From Chinchilla lanigera (taxonomy: Eukaryota > Chordata > Mammalia > Rodentia > Chinchillidae), in NCBI RefSeq assembly GCF_000276665.1, contig NW_004955418.1:7709130-7773129 (forward strand): 64,000 nucleotides of DNA, written 5' to 3'. Within the stretch, counting starts at the first letter, position 1, and each line of letters opens with the position of its first letter. Positions 60,111 through 64,000 of this stretch are shown here, one piece after another. Both the position numbers and the translations under genes were made by a program. The notes under the pieces are model-generated. The model did no database searches. It saw only the letters and a program-made list of their open reading frames with translations, and was not told the origin of the DNA.

Positions 60111-61728
60111 CTTGTGTGATCATATTCACACAATGTATAAATGCACCAATGCTCATGGTTCGTAAAGCATACACTGTGCCCCATAAAGGTATAGATATTA
60201 TGTTAATCAATGTTCTTTAAAATTAAAAATACTAACTGAAATAGAATCTTCAGAAATAAACAAAATAAACATTAATTTGGAAGAAAATTCATAAGAAACT
60301 TGAATATTTTGCTATAATAATAGTTTATTAATAATTTTGATTACAAAATGTTAGGGAATTAAGAAATATTGATTGATTGAAGCATTATAATAATGTACTT
60401 GTATAGTTGTTGAATATGCTGATTTTGTACAAAGAAGTAAGATATTCATTTATCAGTTAGAAATTATGACCTGAAAGAACAGTTAGTGCTTATATTGTTT
60501 GATCAATTTTACATGCCTACATCTGGTAATCTGAGCAACTACTTTGAAGATAGCAATATGCAATATAATAACCATTGTTAATTTCCTAGCATCTTGTTTT
60601 GAAATTCTGCATCATTTTTATTATTTTTTTTATTCTCTTTAAAATAAGACAAAAATATGACCTGAGATGCAATAGTGGGTTAAAAATATGATTAACCTTA
60701 ATATGATTTTGAAGTTTACTACTGTTTGGTAAGGAACAAATGTTTATTATTTTTTGGTAGTGTGAGATTTACCTTGACCTATATCATTAAACTTATCATT
60801 TTCCCCTAAAATTCATCTTAACCTAATCTTCTAGAAGCTAATTTCCAAATAAATTGAATTATTTTCTCCACATTATCTTGATCATCTCATTGATATAACC
60901 ATTTAATTTAATTTGATTTATAAATTAATTATGAATAAAGTGACCTGTATTCAATGTTCAACCCAAATAATGTTCTATTCTTTCCTGCATAAGTACAATT
61001 TGTCATTCCCTTGATACGTTTTAACATTCTAATGTTTCTTCCTTCACTATTATTTATGGCTATAGTTATGAATGAGAATGTTCATTATATCAAACACTAT
61101 ATTTGATAATTAATTTTTATTGCAAAATAGCAACATGAGTTTGTATAGTATTTTGAAGTTCATTTACTCAAAATAGTACTTGAGCTTGTATATTAATTGA
61201 TTTACCTAATTAGATCAAATGAATTTTGAGTTGACTTTTTTCTTACATTTTAAAGATGTAATTCCACATTCAATGGGAAACTCAATGATATTCTTTAAGT
61301 CTAACATGCAATTTGAAGAGGTATACATTAGTCACAATTGTGACTATCATTATTTTAGTCACTACAAATGATCATTTATTAACTGTTGCTTTTATTGAAC
61401 CATTTCAAGGTCTATTAATAAAATAGTAAAAAAAGACAATAATTTCCATAGTTCTTGGGCTTTATTTTATCAGTAATAGCTGATCAAAGTCTATAATTTT
61501 ATTTAGAAGAAAAGCTAATAAAAGATTTGAGCAAATGAGGAAAATGATCTACCTTGTTTTGTTGTTGGTCCTGTTAATTCCATTTTAATACTGTAGCACA
61601 ATAGGGAAAATGCATTGGGCTTGTAAGATTTGAACCAAAGAAATTAGGAAATTGTTATAATTGCCTAGGTAAAATATGAGCTAACTTGAGAGGTTTAATT
61701 TCTCACCAATAAATTATAGTGAGACATT
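60111..61728. other. unannotated AT-rich DNA
   Basis: No gene recognised. Strongly AT-rich. A 16-bp perfect palindrome lies at 61330-61345. Confidence 0.55.
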
Positions 61729-61730
61729 GG

Positions 61731-61897
61731 TTTTTTTTTTTTTTTTTTTTTTGTCTGTTTGAGACAGGGTCTCACTACGCAGTTCAGGTTGGTCTTGAAG
61801 TCACTTTGCAGCCCAGGCTGGCCTCTAACTCACAACAATCCTCTTGCCTCAGCCTCCCAAGTGCTGGGATTACAGGCATGCGCCACCACTCCCAGAA
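61731..61897 (-). mobile_element. B1 SINE, antisense
   Basis: A 22-base T run (the reversed poly-A tail) precedes TTGAGACAGGGTCTCACTAC, GCAGCCCAGGCTGGCCTCTA, TCAGCCTCCCAAGTGCTGGG and ATTACAGGCATGCGCCACCA. CpGs and key B1 positions are well kept, so this is a fairly young copy. The open frame 61719-61985 running through it is the usual spurious B1/Alu-type frame. Confidence 0.95.
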
Positions 61898-64000
61898 ATG
61901 GTTTGGATTTATTCTACATAGAGATAGTCTGACTTTATTTGAAGAAAATGTTAATAAAGTCTGTTCACAGTGGATTTGTGTATAAAAAATTTAAGGAAAC
62001 AATTTGATACAAATGTGAGATACATGTAAATAATATGTGATCATTCTTACATTGCATTATAAGAACATTTTTGTTGTGATGATTCTGATAATAAATGTAA
62101 GGTTGCATTCATTTCTGGGTACCATGTCTTACTAGTTTATTAAATAAGTGAGATCTGCTTAGAAGAATGTCAGTATGATGATTAAATGTACTGCATTCAT
62201 ATGCAACATACTAAAGCAATCAAAGTATAGCATAATAACTTGATGCATGTGATTAAAAATACATTATTCAAATATACTGTATTAAATGTAAGAAAGAGGA
62301 AGCCGTAAGAAATGATTTTGAAGAGGCAGGAATGGTATTTGATGAGCTGATATTAGAACACAACAGATTTTTACTAAATATATATCTCTATTGGTAACAT
62401 CAGGCCTGGTCTATATGTAGCAGCTGTCTTAGAATTTAAATTTTCTATTTATTCAAGGTTCTCAAACCTAACTTAGAAGACAGTTTGGAAGGGCTATTGC
62501 AGAGGGACTTCATGATAAGGAGGTCTCCACACTAGAGGTCTGAGTTGTTTGGAAAAAAGTGGTTGATGTGTCCACTTTGGTGTCTAGAATACTTAGAAAA
62601 TGTTACAGGAATAAATACATATTTGATTTTGTTTTAAAAGTTGGTTATTTTGAAATAGTCCAGACTGGGTAGTCATTCTGAGACATTTTTTCCTGACAAT
62701 AAATCTGCCACAGGTAATATTTATTGTACTTTGCTGCAAATAGTTCAGTTTTATTTCATTTCTTCTCCCAATATAACAAGGCTTACTTAAAACAACCCAC
62801 TTTTAACATTTGGTATATGAACTAAGAGTTTCCTCAAAATAAAAATAGAGCTGTTGGATTAAATATAGTTCATTGGAATTGAAATGAATAATGCCAGAGA
62901 TACATTCTTTGCTTTACTTTGTCTCCCTCACACCCCTTTTGGGGTGTATTAAAATACAACACTCATTAGATTGTAACACTGGAGTTGATACAGTAATTTC
63001 AGCCACCAAACTTCAGCTTTGAATGTTATTTAAGTTGTTAATAGAACCTCCTCTGAGATATAGTAAAATTTAAGCTTATCAACTATTTACATAGCACAGA
63101 CCAACACGAACGGATAAGGATATCAATATCCTGAAGCACAAAGAAGGTTAATTGTGGAGGTCTTGTTGCTGGGGAATTAGGAGCTAATTTGTGGAGAACT
63201 AGTTTGAGTCTAGAAGGACAGCAAAGAAAATGTGCAAAGCTGAGGGAGAGATGAGGTAAATGGAAACTCATCCTGTCTATATTGTGTGTTGATTTATTGT
63301 GGAGGTGAAGATTAGAGATGATAGCATCTAATGTCATCTAATTTAATTTAATCACCTCATCCTGGAAAGTGAGGCAATCCATCCACTAGCGTAACAGTTT
63401 TTCAGACAAACGATACCTATTCAGAGTCATGGTGCAGAAAAGGCAATGTCTCAGCAATGTTTACAAGCAATGTATCAACTATTCTCATGAAATATACTAA
63501 TAGTTTCTGAGAATGATTCATCTTTACCTTTGATATGTACTTGATCTTAGGGTAAATTAGTAAAATATTAGTCAAGGTGCTATCTGTAGTTTAATTTGGG
63601 ATTCTCCCTCCCCCTCTCTTTCATATATGTCTGAATCCCTCGATTACAAAATTAGAGAAGAAATATTAAGAGAATTGTGAAAAGAATTGGCTAGGAAGAG
63701 ATTCTGTGTTGTGAGGCTGGGTGGAGAATTAGGACTGGCAGATATAAAATACTTTTTTCAGTAAGAGGCTGGGTCACTGAAAGATGAAATTTATAAATGC
63801 TAAATTTTTCTAAATACTTTCCTCATAAAAATATAAATGATTGATTGTTGAAATATTACCAAACCCATTGTTGTTCTATTGTGTGAAATCTACAACATCT
63901 TTAAATATATAAATGAAATTTGATATATGGAAGGATAAAATTATTCTCCTAATTTCCAGTATTTTTGTGAGGCATTACTTTATTCTCTGTTGTAATGTAC
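61898..64000. other. unannotated AT-rich DNA
   Basis: No gene or clear repeat. A short hairpin (ACACCCC..GGGGTGT) lies at 62930-62948. The 84-codon minus-strand frame at 63083-63337 has no recognisable content. Confidence 0.5.

Noticed and set aside
61719..61985. 88-codon frame with a FETGSHYAVQVGLE-like run
   Set aside because: This is the well-known spurious frame through an antisense B1/Alu-type SINE.
1..64000. CRISPR arrays, operons, prophage or bacterial signals
   Set aside because: No regularly spaced repeats or long ORFs exist. The composition and SINE content are mammalian.

Overview
The window is AT-rich mammalian nuclear DNA from a rodent, and it looks like a gene desert (or a very large intron) filled with transposable-element remains. 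Nothing in it behaves like a bacterial, phage or organelle sequence. The rodent call rests on three SINE types: ID elements (tRNA-Ala/BC1-like), composite B1-dID elements, and monomeric B1 elements. The young ID copies have a distinctive 3' core ending in CCGGTACCGG, which is not the rat/mouse BC1/ID sequence as I know it. Together with B1-dID elements this points to a non-murid rodent, perhaps a squirrel-related or beaver-related lineage. The species cannot be fixed from the sequence alone.

No protein-coding gene could be supported. All open frames are short (at most 141 codons). Many of the longer ones are reading frames through repeats: ID (37.1, 41.0, 48.1 and 53.0 kb), B1 (61.7 kb) or LTRs (25.2, 27.9, 46.1 and 47.5 kb). 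The best non-repeat candidate for transcribed sequence is a possible 231-bp exon at 1657-1887, with a good splice acceptor and donor. A weaker exon-like block lies near 50.5 kb.

Layout: 0-5.9 kb is mostly unique DNA with the candidate exon, one old ID and a MIR. At 5.9-7.3 kb an LTR end abuts an L1 ORF2 fragment that is split by a 188-bp near-palindromic element and followed by a young ID. At 7.3-16.5 kb there are sparse old SINEs, a GC-richer unclassified block (11.9-13.06 kb) and an L1 remnant. At 16.5-24.6 kb there are B1-dID and MIR copies and a repeat-free, enhancer-like stretch (17.9-19.06 kb). At 25-33.6 kb there are several class III LTRs (MLT2-like and MLT1-like), a young ID, MIR and B1. 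At 36.8-38.2 kb an L1 3' half carries a nested ID with a perfect 17-bp target duplication. At 40-50 kb there are ID, B1-dID, an LTR repeat also present at 31 kb, a broken U6 snRNA pseudogene and microsatellites. At 52.8-53.3 kb there is a (CA)n and a head-to-tail ID dimer. At 56.0-60.1 kb an old degraded L1 holds three nested insertions. At 60.1-64.0 kb there is AT-rich DNA with one B1.

The chronology visible in the nesting is: MIR, MLT1, MLT2 and old L1 first; then the LTR-like repeats; then B1 and B1-dID; and last the near-identical CpG-rich ID copies with intact target-site duplications. Repeat family names are from recognition of consensus sequences, not from a search.
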